A stretch of 17,337 nt of DNA from Coriobacteriaceae bacterium AM48-5 (GCA_027669525.1 JAQEDJ010000044.1:1-17337); one strand, 5' to 3'; shown: positions 9,619 through 16,772, counted from the first letter of the stretch. A program made the numbers and translations. The notes: generated by a model not told the origin, from the sequence alone.

Positions 9619-9619
9619 C

Positions 9620-9647
9620 TTGCCCTGCGCTGATTCGTCCGTATAAT
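9620..9647 (+). promoter_or_regulatory. Promoter of tRNA-Asn
   Basis: A -35-like TTGCCC (9620-9625) and a perfect consensus -10 TATAAT (9642-9647) are separated by 16 nt. Transcription would begin near 9654, about 23 nt before the mature tRNA. It is the best promoter match in the window. Confidence 0.8.
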
Positions 9648-9676
9648 AACTTCGTTGCTTGAGAGCACGCACCTAT

Positions 9677-9751
9677 TCCTCGGTAGCTCAATGGTAGAGC
9701 ACGCGGCTGTTAACCGCGCTGTTGTAGGTTCGAGTCCTACCCGGGGAGCCA
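9677..9751 (+). tRNA. tRNA-Asn (anticodon GTT)
   Basis: All four arms fold. The acceptor stem TCCTCGG (9677-9683) pairs with CCGGGGA (9741-9747), including one T-G pair. The D stem is GCTC/GAGC (9686-9689 with 9697-9700). The anticodon stem CGCGG/CCGCG encloses the loop CTGTTAA with GTT at 9709-9711, reading AAC/AAT. The T stem GTAGG/CCTAC encloses TTCGAGT. The discriminator is G and the CCA end is encoded (9749-9751). It stands alone with its own promoter and terminator; no integrase or repeated 3' end is seen nearby. Confidence 0.97.
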
Positions 9752-9759
9752 GGTTGTAG

Positions 9760-9787
9760 AACCCGTCGCTTATGCGGCGGGTTTTTT
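9760..9787 (+). terminator. Intrinsic terminator of tRNA-Asn
   Basis: AACCCGTCGC (9760-9769) pairs with GCGGCGGGTT (9774-9783) across the loop TTAT, all ten positions paired with one T-G wobble, and runs into six T (9782-9787). It begins 9 nt after the CCA end. Confidence 0.92.
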
Positions 9788-9883
9788 CATGCCGCGACCA
9801 CTTGACTCGAACGTTGCCATATCAACATTTCGTGTCGAGGATGTAATCCCGCGACCCACCACCTCAACATGGCGCGGTCGTTG

Positions 9884-9930
9884 TAGAATATTGCAATGAT
9901 TGCTCCCACGACATGGTGCCGCGAGCACCA
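9884..9930 (+). promoter_or_regulatory. Candidate promoter and leader hairpin before the asp23-fakA-recG cluster
   Basis: After the tRNA terminator transcription must restart for the next gene. TAGAAT (9884-9889) resembles a -10 box, but no good -35 lies at the right distance. Downstream, TGGTGC (9914-9919) pairs with GCACCA (9925-9930) over CGCGA, ending 3 nt before the Shine-Dalgarno AAGGAGA (9934-9940). No other feature is seen in 9788-9883. Confidence 0.3.
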
Positions 9931-9945
9931 GATAAGGAGATTCTT

Positions 9946-10301
9946 GTGTCTGAGACCATTAACGGCAGCCTGAGCGTCTCGAACGACGTTATTGCCGATA
10001 TTGCCGGTTATGCTGCGATGACGTGCTATGGCGTCGTCGGTATGGCTGAGCAGCTCCAAGCGCCGAGAGCGTGCGCCTGCTTGCCGGTCAGCGCCTCCGC
10101 AAGGGCGTGCTTGTCTCCGCCGACGAGAACGGCCTTACGGTCGATCTTCACGTCGTGCTCGAGAACGGCGTCAACATGAAGTCCGTCTGCCACAATCTTT
10201 CGAGCTCCGTTGCCTTCACCCTGCAGGAGATCGCTCAGATCGACCCCGCCAGCCTTAAGATCGGCATCCATATCGACGCGCTCAAGAGCCGTCTGAACTA
10301 G
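9946..10301 (+). CDS. Asp23/YloU family envelope-stress-type protein (one apparent -1 frameshift)
   Basis: Small Asp23/YloU (DUF322) proteins often sit directly before the DAK-domain fatty-acid kinase gene; their biochemical role is not well defined. The GTG at 9946 follows AAGGAGA by 5 nt. The N-terminal part reads GSLSVSNDVIADIAGYAAMT then CYGVVGMAEQ, the family start. The frame breaks at 10060: CAA-GGC-GCC is expected but CAAGCGCC is seen. In the next frame the product continues ESVRLLAGQRLRKGVLVSAD, then a strand GLTVDLHVVLENGVNM and a C-terminal DPASLKIGIHIDAL to the TAG at 10299-10301. Restored length is 118 residues, normal for the family. fakA begins 27 nt later, so the two are probably cotranscribed. 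Confidence 0.88.
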
Positions 10302-10328
10302 CATCCGAAAACGGAGATTCAAATACCC

Positions 10329-11990
10329 ATGATTGCAAAGACCATTCGCACCTGTTTTCCGATCGCTGCGGCTGCCGTTTCCGACAAGGCCGAGGAGATC
10401 AATAAGCTCAACGTCTTCCCCGTGCCCGACGGTGACACCGGCACCAACATGTCGCTCACGCTCGCCTCGGTGACCAAGGAGCTCTCCGCTCTTCCCGCCG
10501 ACGCTGACATGGAGGCCATCGCCGGCGCCATCACCCACGGCTCCCTGATGGGCGCCCGCGGCAACTCCGGTGTCATCACCTCGCAGATCCTGCGCGGTGT
10601 GGCCGAGGGTCTCGTTTCTGCCGATGAGCCCATTACGTCCGTCAACATCGCCTATGCGTTCCGCCGAGCCGTCAAGGTCGCCTTCCAGGCCGTCCGCAAG
10701 CCCATCGAGGGCACGATCCTCACGGTGCTGCGCGATGTCTCGACCAAGGCCGACGAGTGCGAGAAGAAGAAGTTCTCGGCCGAGGACGCGCTCGACGCTA
10801 TCGTCGTCGAGGCATATCAGTCTGTCGCTCGCACGCCCGACCTTCTGCCCGTTCTGAAGGAGAACGGCGTGGTCGACTCCGGCGCCTTTGGCTTTGCCAT
10901 CTTCCTGGAGAACTTTGTTGCCGCCGCGCTTGGCCGCAGCACCGTTGTCGAGGATTTCTCCGCCACGTTTGATTCCGCTGGCTCTGCCCGCGACGCGGCC
11001 CTCAATCGCGTTGAGATCGAGGCCAACGACGACTGGGAGGGCTCGGAGTTCCGCTACTGCAACGAGTTCCTCTTTAAGGCTGACGCTCCCTTTGACGAGG
11101 ATGAGTGCCTTAAGTTCCTGGGTTCCATGGGCGACTGTGAGCTACTCGTGGGCGCCTACCCCGATTACAAGATCCACGTGCACTCCAACACCCCCAACCT
11201 GGTGCTCGAGCACATGCTTCAGCTTGGTCAGATCTACGAGGTCTTTATCCACAACATGGAGATGGAGGCCCACGACCGTACCGCCAAGATTCATGAGGAC
11301 CAGGAAAAGGCCGCCGAGCCCGCCAAGGCGCTGGGCTTTGTCGCCGTTGCCGCTGGGTCCGGCGAGGCAGACATCCTCAAGTCCCTCGGCGTCGACGTGA
11401 TCGTGTCGGGTGGTCAGACCATGAACCCCTCGACTGCAGACCTGCTGGGCGCTGTTGACCAGGTCAACGCGACCTCGGTCATCATTCTGCCCAACAACGG
11501 CAACATCCGCATGGCCGCTGAGGCCGCTGCCTCAGCCTGCACCGACAAGAAGGTCGCCGTCGTTCCCACCAAGACCGTTCCGCAGGCCTTCTCCGCGCTG
11601 TTCGCGGTCCTGCCCGATTCCGAGCTCGAGGATGCCGTCGCCGCTATGGTCGACGCCATCAGCGAGGTCCGCGATGGCGAGGTCACCCGCGCCGTGCGCG
11701 ACTCCAGCGCCTCCGACGGTTCGCCAATTCACTCCGGTGACGTCATGGGCATCATTGCCGGCTCCATCGATGTCGTCGGCTCCGACGTGAAGCAGGTCAC
11801 GCTCGATTGCATCAACCGCATGCAGGAGGAAGAGGAGGGCGACGCGCTGACGATTCTGGCCGGCGAGGAGCTGTCCGATGAAGCCTTCCAGGAGATCGTC
11901 GACGCTATCGAGGAGGCTCAGCCCGACCTGGAGATCGACGCCCATCGTGGCGAGCAGCCGCTCTATCCCGTGATCTTCTCGATCGAGTAG
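10329..11990 (+). CDS. fakA: DAK-domain fatty acid kinase catalytic subunit (FakA/YloV family)
   Basis: FakA phosphorylates fatty acids held by a FakB/DegV partner, giving acyl-phosphate for phospholipid synthesis or exchange. The 553-residue frame is intact and of family length (S. aureus FakA is about 548). Seen: the N-terminal DAK nucleotide/metal-binding motif NVFPVPDGDTGTN (residues 28-40, with D34 and D36 the likely magnesium ligands) and HGSLMGARGNSGV (70-82). The middle domain has YCNEFLF (Cys244) and IHVHSN (His283, His285), matching the Cys/His set of that domain. The C-terminal EDD/DegV-like part has SGGQTMNPST and ILPNNGNI. No fakB/degV partner is in this window; it would be encoded elsewhere. 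recG follows after 10 nt. Confidence 0.93.
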   Translation: MIAKTIRTCFPIAAAAVSDKAEEINKLNVFPVPDGDTGTNMSLTLASVTKELSALPADADMEAIAGAITHGSLMGARGNSGVITSQILRGVAEGLVSADEPITSVNIAYAFRRAVKVAFQAVRKPIEGTILTVLRDVSTKADECEKKKFSAEDALDAIVVEAYQSVARTPDLLPVLKENGVVDSGAFGFAIFLENFVAAALGRSTVVEDFSATFDSAGSARDAALNRVEIEANDDWEGSEFRYCNEFLFKADAPFDEDECLKFLGSMGDCELLVGAYPDYKIHVHSNTPNLVLEHMLQLGQIYEVFIHNMEMEAHDRTAKIHEDQEKAAEPAKALGFVAVAAGSGEADILKSLGVDVIVSGGQTMNPSTADLLGAVDQVNATSVIILPNNGNIRMAAEAAASACTDKKVAVVPTKTVPQAFSALFAVLPDSELEDAVAAMVDAISEVRDGEVTRAVRDSSASDGSPIHSGDVMGIIAGSIDVVGSDVKQVTLDCINRMQEEEEGDALTILAGEELSDEAFQEIVDAIEEAQPDLEIDAHRGEQPLYPVIFSIE

Positions 11991-12000
11991 GCATCTGCCT

Positions 12001-14178
12001 ATGTCCGAGCTCTGCTCCGTGCCGCGCGTCTCGGATCGCTTTGCCCAGAGCAATGCGCTCGACGAGGATATTGCGCGACTCAAATATGTTTCGGGTAAAC
12101 GTGAGGAGGCCCTTCGCCGTCTGGGAATTCGGACGGTGGGGGACCTCCTTCTCCATATCCCTCATCGATACCTGGACTTTACGCGCTCCTGGTCCATCGA
12201 GATGGCGCCCATCGGTACCGTGTGCACCATCATCGCCACGGTCGACCGTATCGTTCAAAAGAAGCCGCGTCCGCGCATGCAGGTGACCGAGGTCTCACTC
12301 GTTGATGAGACGGGCGTGCTGCAGGTCGCCTTTTTCCGTCAGCCTTGGATTGCCCAGCAGCTTAAGCAGGGCGACCGCCTGGCCGTGATGGGCAAGGTTG
12401 AGTTTGCCTACGGCTTTAAGCAGATGGCCTCGCCGCACTTTGAAAAGCTTGAGGAAGGGCGCGCCGCGGGCACTATCCTGCCGGTCCATTATGTGAGTGA
12501 CGGCGTGAGCCAGGCGTGGATGCGCCGCATCGTTAGCGGCGCGCTCGAGGTCGTCGGCAATCCCTTTGATCCCATTCCGGCACCGCTGCGCGCAAAGCGG
12601 AAGCTCATGAGCAATGCCCGTGCTTTGCGCTCAATCCATTTTCCCTCGAGTATGGCTGAGCGCGATATCGCGCGCGCACGGCTTGCCTACGAGGAGTGCC
12701 TCTACCTGCAGCTGGCGCTGCGCCTGCGCAACGACGGTGGCCTAGTCGATGTGGTGCCCTATGCCCATACCGCGGGCGAGCACCTGGCCGTGCTCAAGCA
12801 AGCCCTGCCATTTTCGCTGAGCGACGAGCAGGAGGCCGCGTTCCAAGATATCCTGCGCGATATGTGCGATGGCGGGCGCGTGATGAACCGCCTGCTGCTG
12901 GGCGATGTCGGTACCGGTAAGACCGCCGTTGCCGCCTGCGCGCTGGCTGTGGCTGCCGATAGCGGCACGCAGGCCTGCGTTATGGCGCCCACGGGCGTGC
13001 TGGCGCGTCAATATGCCGATAAGACCGGCCCCTTGCTCTCGCAGGCTGGCATGACCTGGGCGCTCCTGACGGGCGCCACGCCGGCGGCCGAGCGCGAGCG
13101 GATCCATGCCCAGCTGGAATCGGGCGAGCTCGATGTCCTCTTTGGCACCCACGCGGTGCTTTCGGATAACGTGGCGTTCAAGCATCTGTCGCTCGTGGTC
13201 ATCGATGAGCAGCACCGGTTTGGCGTCGGCCAACGCAACGCCCTGCGTGCGAAGGGCCCTGGTGCCGATCTGCTCGTTATGACGGCAACGCCCATCCCAC
13301 GTACGCTGGCGCTTTCGGTCTACGGCGATCTGGACACGAGCATCATCCGCCATCGGCCCGTCCCTGGCGCTGGCGTGACGACACGCGTGCTTACCGAGTC
13401 GAGCCGCGACCTTGCCTATGGCGCCATCCGCGAGGCGCATGAAAAGGGTCAGCAGGCCTACGTGATTTGCCCGCTCGTGGAGCCGAGTGACTCGGCCGAT
13501 GATCTGGAGGACGTGCCCGGTATCGCCCGCGACGACGAGGGCCGCGTGACGGTCCCCGTGCCGCTGCACGATACGGCGACCGAGCTCGATCGCCTGCGTC
13601 TGGCGTTGCCGGGTCTTGCCATCGAGCGCCTTCACGGCCGCATGCCAGCGGGGGAGAAGGACCAGGTTATCGATGCCTTCAAGCGCGGCGAGATCGATGT
13701 GCTCGTCTCGACTACGGTGGTCGAGGTGGGCGTCGACGTGCCTAACGCCACCGTCATGGTCATCGAGAACGGCGAGCGCTTTGGTTTGGCTGCCCTGCAC
13801 CAGCTGCGCGGTCGTGTGGGCCGCGGCGGCGTGTCGGGCACGTGCCTGGTCATGACGCACTCCAAGGGCAACGGCGGCGCGTCGGCGGCGCAAGACCGTC
13901 TCCAGTCGCTCGAGAAGACCTCGGACGGCTTTACGCTCGCCCAGATGGACCTGCGTCTGCGCCACGAGGGCGAAATCCTGGGTTACCGCCAGCATGGCGG
14001 CGTGACCTTGCGCTTTGTTGACCTCGATGCCGACGAGGAATTGATCGAGTGGGCCCATTTGGACGCGGTCGAGCTCTTGCGGTATGCTTGCAACCTTGAC
14101 TCCGTGGCGACGCGCCCCCTGCGCGATGCGGTCGCCATGCGATATCGACACATTTTTAAGGAGGTCAGCGGAGGATGA
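12001..14178 (+). CDS. recG: ATP-dependent DNA helicase RecG
   Basis: RecG remodels stalled forks and branched DNA. The 725-residue frame is intact. Seen: an N-terminal wedge/OB domain (IRTVGDLLLHIPHRYLD, residues 43-59; FFRQPW 111-116), Walker A GDVGTGKT (301-308), the RecG-type box DEQHRFGVGQR (402-412), motif III TATPIPRT (428-435), and motifs V and VI (VSTTVVEVGVDVPNA; QLRGRVGRG). The C-terminal signature is GEILGYRQHG. It is slightly longer than E. coli RecG, partly from an acidic insertion of about 20 residues near 497-523. The start has a weak Shine-Dalgarno and lies 10 nt after fakA, suggesting coupling. The TGA overlaps the rsmD ATG. Confidence 0.96.
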   Translation: MSELCSVPRVSDRFAQSNALDEDIARLKYVSGKREEALRRLGIRTVGDLLLHIPHRYLDFTRSWSIEMAPIGTVCTIIATVDRIVQKKPRPRMQVTEVSLVDETGVLQVAFFRQPWIAQQLKQGDRLAVMGKVEFAYGFKQMASPHFEKLEEGRAAGTILPVHYVSDGVSQAWMRRIVSGALEVVGNPFDPIPAPLRAKRKLMSNARALRSIHFPSSMAERDIARARLAYEECLYLQLALRLRNDGGLVDVVPYAHTAGEHLAVLKQALPFSLSDEQEAAFQDILRDMCDGGRVMNRLLLGDVGTGKTAVAACALAVAADSGTQACVMAPTGVLARQYADKTGPLLSQAGMTWALLTGATPAAERERIHAQLESGELDVLFGTHAVLSDNVAFKHLSLVVIDEQHRFGVGQRNALRAKGPGADLLVMTATPIPRTLALSVYGDLDTSIIRHRPVPGAGVTTRVLTESSRDLAYGAIREAHEKGQQAYVICPLVEPSDSADDLEDVPGIARDDEGRVTVPVPLHDTATELDRLRLALPGLAIERLHGRMPAGEKDQVIDAFKRGEIDVLVSTTVVEVGVDVPNATVMVIENGERFGLAALHQLRGRVGRGGVSGTCLVMTHSKGNGGASAAQDRLQSLEKTSDGFTLAQMDLRLRHEGEILGYRQHGGVTLRFVDLDADEELIEWAHLDAVELLRYACNLDSVATRPLRDAVAMRYRHIFKEVSGG

Positions 14179-14831
14179 GAATCATCGGCGGCGAATGGCG
14201 CGGTCGTAAGATCGAGGAGCCCCGTGGTCGCGATGTCACCCGCCCCACGACTGATCGCGTGCGCGAGGCGTGCGCATCTATGGTCATGTCGGCATTCGAT
14301 TTCGATTTGGACGAGGTTCGTGTGCTGGACGCCTTTGGCGGCTCCGGTGCCTTAGGGTTAGAGATGCTCTCTCGTGGGGCCCGCTCGCTCACGACGTTTG
14401 AGATCGATCGCAACGCCGCGCGGCTCATTACCAAGAATATCGAGTCGCTCTGCCGCGTCCGTGCGCGTTGGCGCGTGGTCACGGGCGACATGCTGGCGAG
14501 TGCCTCGCGCGGTCGTGTACCGGGCGGGCCCTTTGATCTGGTCCTGCTCGACCCGCCCTATGCTTTTGGCGCCGAGCCGGTCGAGGTGCTGCTGCAGAAC
14601 CTGGCTCAGCAGGGTCTGCTTGCACCTGGCGCTTATGCCCTGTTTGAGCATGCCGCCGCCGATGCGGGCGCGCATCCGGCAGGCTTTGAGATCGTGCGCG
14701 AGAAACGCTACGGCATTACCTCGGTCGACCTGCTTCGTTGGGTCGGCGATGACGATGGTGAGGAAGATTGCGCTGGCACCGATGCTCACAACAACGATGC
14801 CACGACGTTTCAGGAGGACGACCATGAATGA
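14175..14831 (+). CDS. rsmD: 16S rRNA (guanine(966)-N2)-methyltransferase RsmD
   Basis: RsmD methylates G966 of 16S rRNA using S-adenosylmethionine. Seen: the N-terminal IIGGEWRGRKI and TRPTTDRVREA (residues 22-32), the SAM-binding LDAFGGSGALGLEMLSRGA (51-69), and the N6/N2-amino methyltransferase motif LLDPPY (124-129). The ATG at 14175 has a strong Shine-Dalgarno (AAGGAGG, 14159-14165, and a second GGAGG just before the start) and overlaps the recG stop by 4 nt. The last 27 or so residues are an unusual hydrophilic Asp/Glu/His/Asn-rich tail after the normal family end; it runs into the coaD start, overlapping by 8 nt. The rsmD-coaD order is conserved in many bacteria. Confidence 0.94.
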   Translation: MRIIGGEWRGRKIEEPRGRDVTRPTTDRVREACASMVMSAFDFDLDEVRVLDAFGGSGALGLEMLSRGARSLTTFEIDRNAARLITKNIESLCRVRARWRVVTGDMLASASRGRVPGGPFDLVLLDPPYAFGAEPVEVLLQNLAQQGLLAPGAYALFEHAAADAGAHPAGFEIVREKRYGITSVDLLRWVGDDDGEEDCAGTDAHNNDATTFQEDDHE

Positions 14832-15321
14832 CACCATCAACCGCGTGATCGTCCCGGGCACCTTCGATCCCATCACGTTTGGCCATATCGACGTCATCCG
14901 CCGCGCCCGTCGCATCTTTCCCAGCGTGATCGTCGCTGTTGCCGAGTCGCAGGGTAAAAACGGCGTGGGCACCACGTTTATGCTCGATGAGCGCGTGGCA
15001 CTGGCCCGTGAGGCGCTCGGCGATATCGACGGCGTCGAGGTCCTGCCCTTCACCGGCCTCTTGGTCGACTTCGCTCGTGAGCAGGGGGCGGGGGCCGTGG
15101 TCAAGGGCCTGCGCGCCATGACCGACTTTGAGTATGAGCTGCAGCAGGCCGACCTTAACTATCGCTTGGATAACGAGCTGGAGTCCATCTTTGTCATGAG
15201 TGCTCCGCAGTACGGCTACATCTCGAGTTCGGTGGTGCGCCAGATTGCTTCGCTCGGTAGCGACGTTTCCAATTTTGTTCCGCCCAATGTGGTCAAAGCG
15301 CTCAAACATCGCTTTTCGTGA
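14824..15321 (+). CDS. coaD: Phosphopantetheine adenylyltransferase
   Basis: CoaD joins ATP and 4'-phosphopantetheine to make dephospho-CoA, the next-to-last step of coenzyme A synthesis. The 165-residue product has the usual length and motifs: GTFDPITFGH (residues 12-21, containing the TxGH nucleotidyltransferase motif), KGLRAMTDFEYE (94-105), and YISSSVVRQ (132-140). The ATG at 14824 is 6 nt after AGGAGG (14812-14817), both inside the 3' end of rsmD, so the two genes are translated together. The frame is intact. It is the last gene of the asp23-fakA-recG-rsmD-coaD run. Confidence 0.96.
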   Translation: MNDTINRVIVPGTFDPITFGHIDVIRRARRIFPSVIVAVAESQGKNGVGTTFMLDERVALAREALGDIDGVEVLPFTGLLVDFAREQGAGAVVKGLRAMTDFEYELQQADLNYRLDNELESIFVMSAPQYGYISSSVVRQIASLGSDVSNFVPPNVVKALKHRFS

Positions 15322-15324
15322 CGT

Positions 15325-15354
15325 TTTTTATTGCCTGGTGGCATGTGGTAAACT
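15325..15354 (+). promoter_or_regulatory. Candidate promoter before the coiled-coil/DUF177/rpmF genes
   Basis: An extended -10, TGG plus TAAACT (15346-15354), lies 35 nt before the ATG at 15390. A weak -35 (TTTTTA, 15325-15330) is at 18-nt spacing; the better-looking TTGCCT (15331-15336) is too close. No convincing terminator hairpin separates coaD from this site, so partial readthrough is possible. Confidence 0.4.
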
Positions 15355-15389
15355 AGCACGATGATATGTTACCTATGAAAGGAGACCGG

Positions 15390-15887
15390 ATGCCGGGCGA
15401 GAATTTTCCTGGCGATAGGATCGTCAGCTTGGTCGATGAGCTCGAAGGGCTGATCGAGGAAGCCAAGCCGCCTTTCGGCAAGAACGCTCAGTTCAAGGTC
15501 ATCGACGCCGACGTGTTCTTCAACATCCTCGACGAGATCCGCATGAGCTATCCCGAGGAGTGGCAGAAGTCCCGCCGTATCCTTAAGGAGCGCGAGGAGC
15601 TTATGGCTTCCGCCGCCGCTCAGGCCGATTCCATCATCGCCGACGCTCAGCAGCAGGCCCTCACCATTGCCGGTGAGCAGGAGATCGTCCGCTTAGCACA
15701 GCAGCAGGCCGACGACATCCGTGATCGTGCCCAGCAGTACGAGCGTGAGACGCGTTATGCTGCCGAGGACTACGCGGAGCAGGTCTTTACGCACCTGGAG
15801 GAGAACCTTAAGAGTCTGACCGGCACCGTTACCCGTTGCCGTCAGCAGCTTAACGAGGGTGCCGCCCAACAGAATGGTCAGTGGTAA
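15390..15887 (+). CDS. Coiled-coil protein, DivIVA/SepIVA-like (uncertain)
   Basis: The protein is 165 residues. Residues 8-30 form a short N-terminal segment (DRIVSLVDELEGLIEEAK), then VIDADVFFNILDEIRMSYPE, then a long Ala/Gln/Glu-rich helix (about 60-158) with heptad character and no membrane segment. In mycobacteria a DivIVA-domain septal protein (SepIVA) lies directly upstream of a DUF177 gene, and the same pairing occurs here, so a role in septum or envelope organisation is inferred. It also resembles the stalk of ATP synthase b subunits in composition, which is less likely because no membrane anchor exists. The ATG at 15390 follows AAAGGAG (15378-15384); the in-frame upstream ATG at 15375 would put that site inside the gene. 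The stop shares one base with the next start (TAATG). Confidence 0.8.
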   Translation: MPGENFPGDRIVSLVDELEGLIEEAKPPFGKNAQFKVIDADVFFNILDEIRMSYPEEWQKSRRILKEREELMASAAAQADSIIADAQQQALTIAGEQEIVRLAQQQADDIRDRAQQYERETRYAAEDYAEQVFTHLEENLKSLTGTVTRCRQQLNEGAAQQNGQW

Positions 15888-16441
15888 TGGCTGAGTTCCC
15901 GAGCGTTACCGTCGATCTTTCCGAACAGCTCGAGTTTCCTGGAGATTCGTATCCGCTGACCGGTAAGGTCGATGTCGCCACCTACACGGTGGGCGAGAAG
16001 GAGTACCAGCTACAGGACGGCATCGACTACGACGTTGTCTTTACCAACGCCGGTACCGGTGTCTTGCTCACGGGCATGGTCCGCGCGCACGCCACCGGCG
16101 AGTGCGACCGTTGCCTGGAGCCCGCTTCGTTTGATATCGCCGGCGAGATCGAGGAGTTCTACCTCTTTGAGGAGCCCGAGGATCCCGAGGTCTACGAGGA
16201 CGGCTACGAGCTCCTGGGTGAGGACCGCATCGTCGATCTGGGTGAGCCCATCAATGACGCGGTCGTTATGGACACGCCGTTTGTGGTGCTCTGTAAGCCC
16301 GATTGCCGCGGTCTGTGCCCCACTTGCGGTTGCAATCTCAACGTCGAGCAATGCGATTGCGCCGCCCAGGCAGAGGCAGAATGGGCCGCTGCCACGGAAA
16401 ATCCATTTGCAGCATTGAAGAATCTCAAGCTCGATGAGTAA
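15887..16441 (+). CDS. DUF177 / YceD family protein, cysteine-rich
   Basis: DUF177 (YceD) proteins are widely encoded just before rpmF; they have been linked to 23S rRNA or large-subunit maturation, but a biochemical activity is not settled. The product is 184 residues. Seen: a beta-rich N-terminal half, the family motif GECDRCLEP (C73, C76), an acidic middle (FEEPEDPEVYEDG), and a C-terminal Cys cluster (C136, C140, C144, C147, C149, C156, C158), followed by the family ending NPFAALKNLK. The Cys spacing suggests zinc binding. The ATG at 15887 overlaps the previous stop; an in-frame GTG two codons earlier is less likely. rpmF follows after 64 nt. Confidence 0.9.
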   Translation: MAEFPSVTVDLSEQLEFPGDSYPLTGKVDVATYTVGEKEYQLQDGIDYDVVFTNAGTGVLLTGMVRAHATGECDRCLEPASFDIAGEIEEFYLFEEPEDPEVYEDGYELLGEDRIVDLGEPINDAVVMDTPFVVLCKPDCRGLCPTCGCNLNVEQCDCAAQAEAEWAAATENPFAALKNLKLDE

Positions 16442-16505
16442 AACTGTGGTAGTATCGCTACTTGCGCGTAATCGCCACACTGGATAGTTCATAAGGAAGG
16501 TCACT

Positions 16506-16685
16506 ATGCCCGTACCTAAACAAAAGCAGGGTCGTATCCGCACTCACACCCGTCGTTCCGCTAACATGAAGATCTCGGCTGCGGCTCAGTCCACGTGCCC
16601 CCGTTGCGGCGCTGTCAAGCTCCCGCACCACGTGTGCCCCAGCTGCGGTTTCTACAAGGACCGCGAGGTTATCGTTACCGAGTAA
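16506..16685 (+). CDS. rpmF: 50S ribosomal protein L32 (zinc-ribbon type)
   Basis: L32 is a small structural protein of the large ribosomal subunit. The product is 59 residues and begins with PVPKQKQGRIRTHTRRS, the basic family start. It holds two CxxC pairs (C31/C34 and C44/C47) in the form CPRCGAVKLPHHVCPSCGFY, so this is the zinc-binding version rather than the Cys-free paralogue. AAGGAAGG (16493-16500) lies 5 nt before the ATG. Its place after DUF177 and before plsX matches the widespread yceD-rpmF-plsX order. The 64 nt upstream contains only weak -10/-35 candidates (TAGTAT at 16450-16455; TTGCGC at 16462-16467), so expression may come from the promoter before 15390. Confidence 0.96.
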   Translation: MPVPKQKQGRIRTHTRRSANMKISAAAQSTCPRCGAVKLPHHVCPSCGFYKDREVIVTE

Positions 16686-16688
16686 CGG

Positions 16689-16694
16689 TATACT
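16689..16694 (+). promoter_or_regulatory. Isolated -10-like box downstream of rpmF
   Basis: TATACT at 16689-16694 is one base from consensus and lies 4 nt after the rpmF stop. No good -35 is found 16-18 nt upstream, inside the end of rpmF. If used, it would start a plsX leader RNA near 16701 that contains both hairpins described downstream. Confidence 0.25.
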
Positions 16695-16725
16695 CTGGAT
16701 GCGATGCCGTTCCAAATGGAACCAC

Positions 16726-16755
16726 AATGGCCGGCTCAATGAGTCGGCCATTTTT
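16726..16755 (+). terminator. Intrinsic terminator between rpmF and plsX
   Basis: AATGGCCGGCTC (16726-16737) pairs with GAGTCGGCCATT (16741-16752) over a 3-nt loop, with one G-T pair, followed by five T (16751-16755). A smaller hairpin, GTTCC/GGAAC (16709-16713 with 16718-16722), precedes it. The T run ends only 5 nt before the plsX Shine-Dalgarno, so this terminator lies in the plsX leader. Confidence 0.85.
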
Positions 16756-16772
16756 GTATAAGGAGCATGTAT

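Noticed and set aside
9677..9751. tRNA-Asn as an attachment site for an integrated element
   Set aside because: No integrase, no repeat of the tRNA 3' end, and no change in gene style on either side.
1..10301. Genuine pseudogenes from genome reduction
   Set aside because: infB, dnaG and rpoD are all hit, the rest of each gene is well preserved, and losses are only of single G/C bases; true decay would also show stops, insertions and larger deletions.
12742..14151. Long open frame of 469 codons on the minus strand opposite recG
   Set aside because: It is the antisense shadow of a GC-rich gene with strong codon bias. recG on the plus strand has all helicase motifs, and the minus frame shows no recognisable domain.
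15300..15330. Terminator after coaD, suggested by the run of six T at 15324-15329
   Set aside because: The bases before the T run do not form a stable stem.
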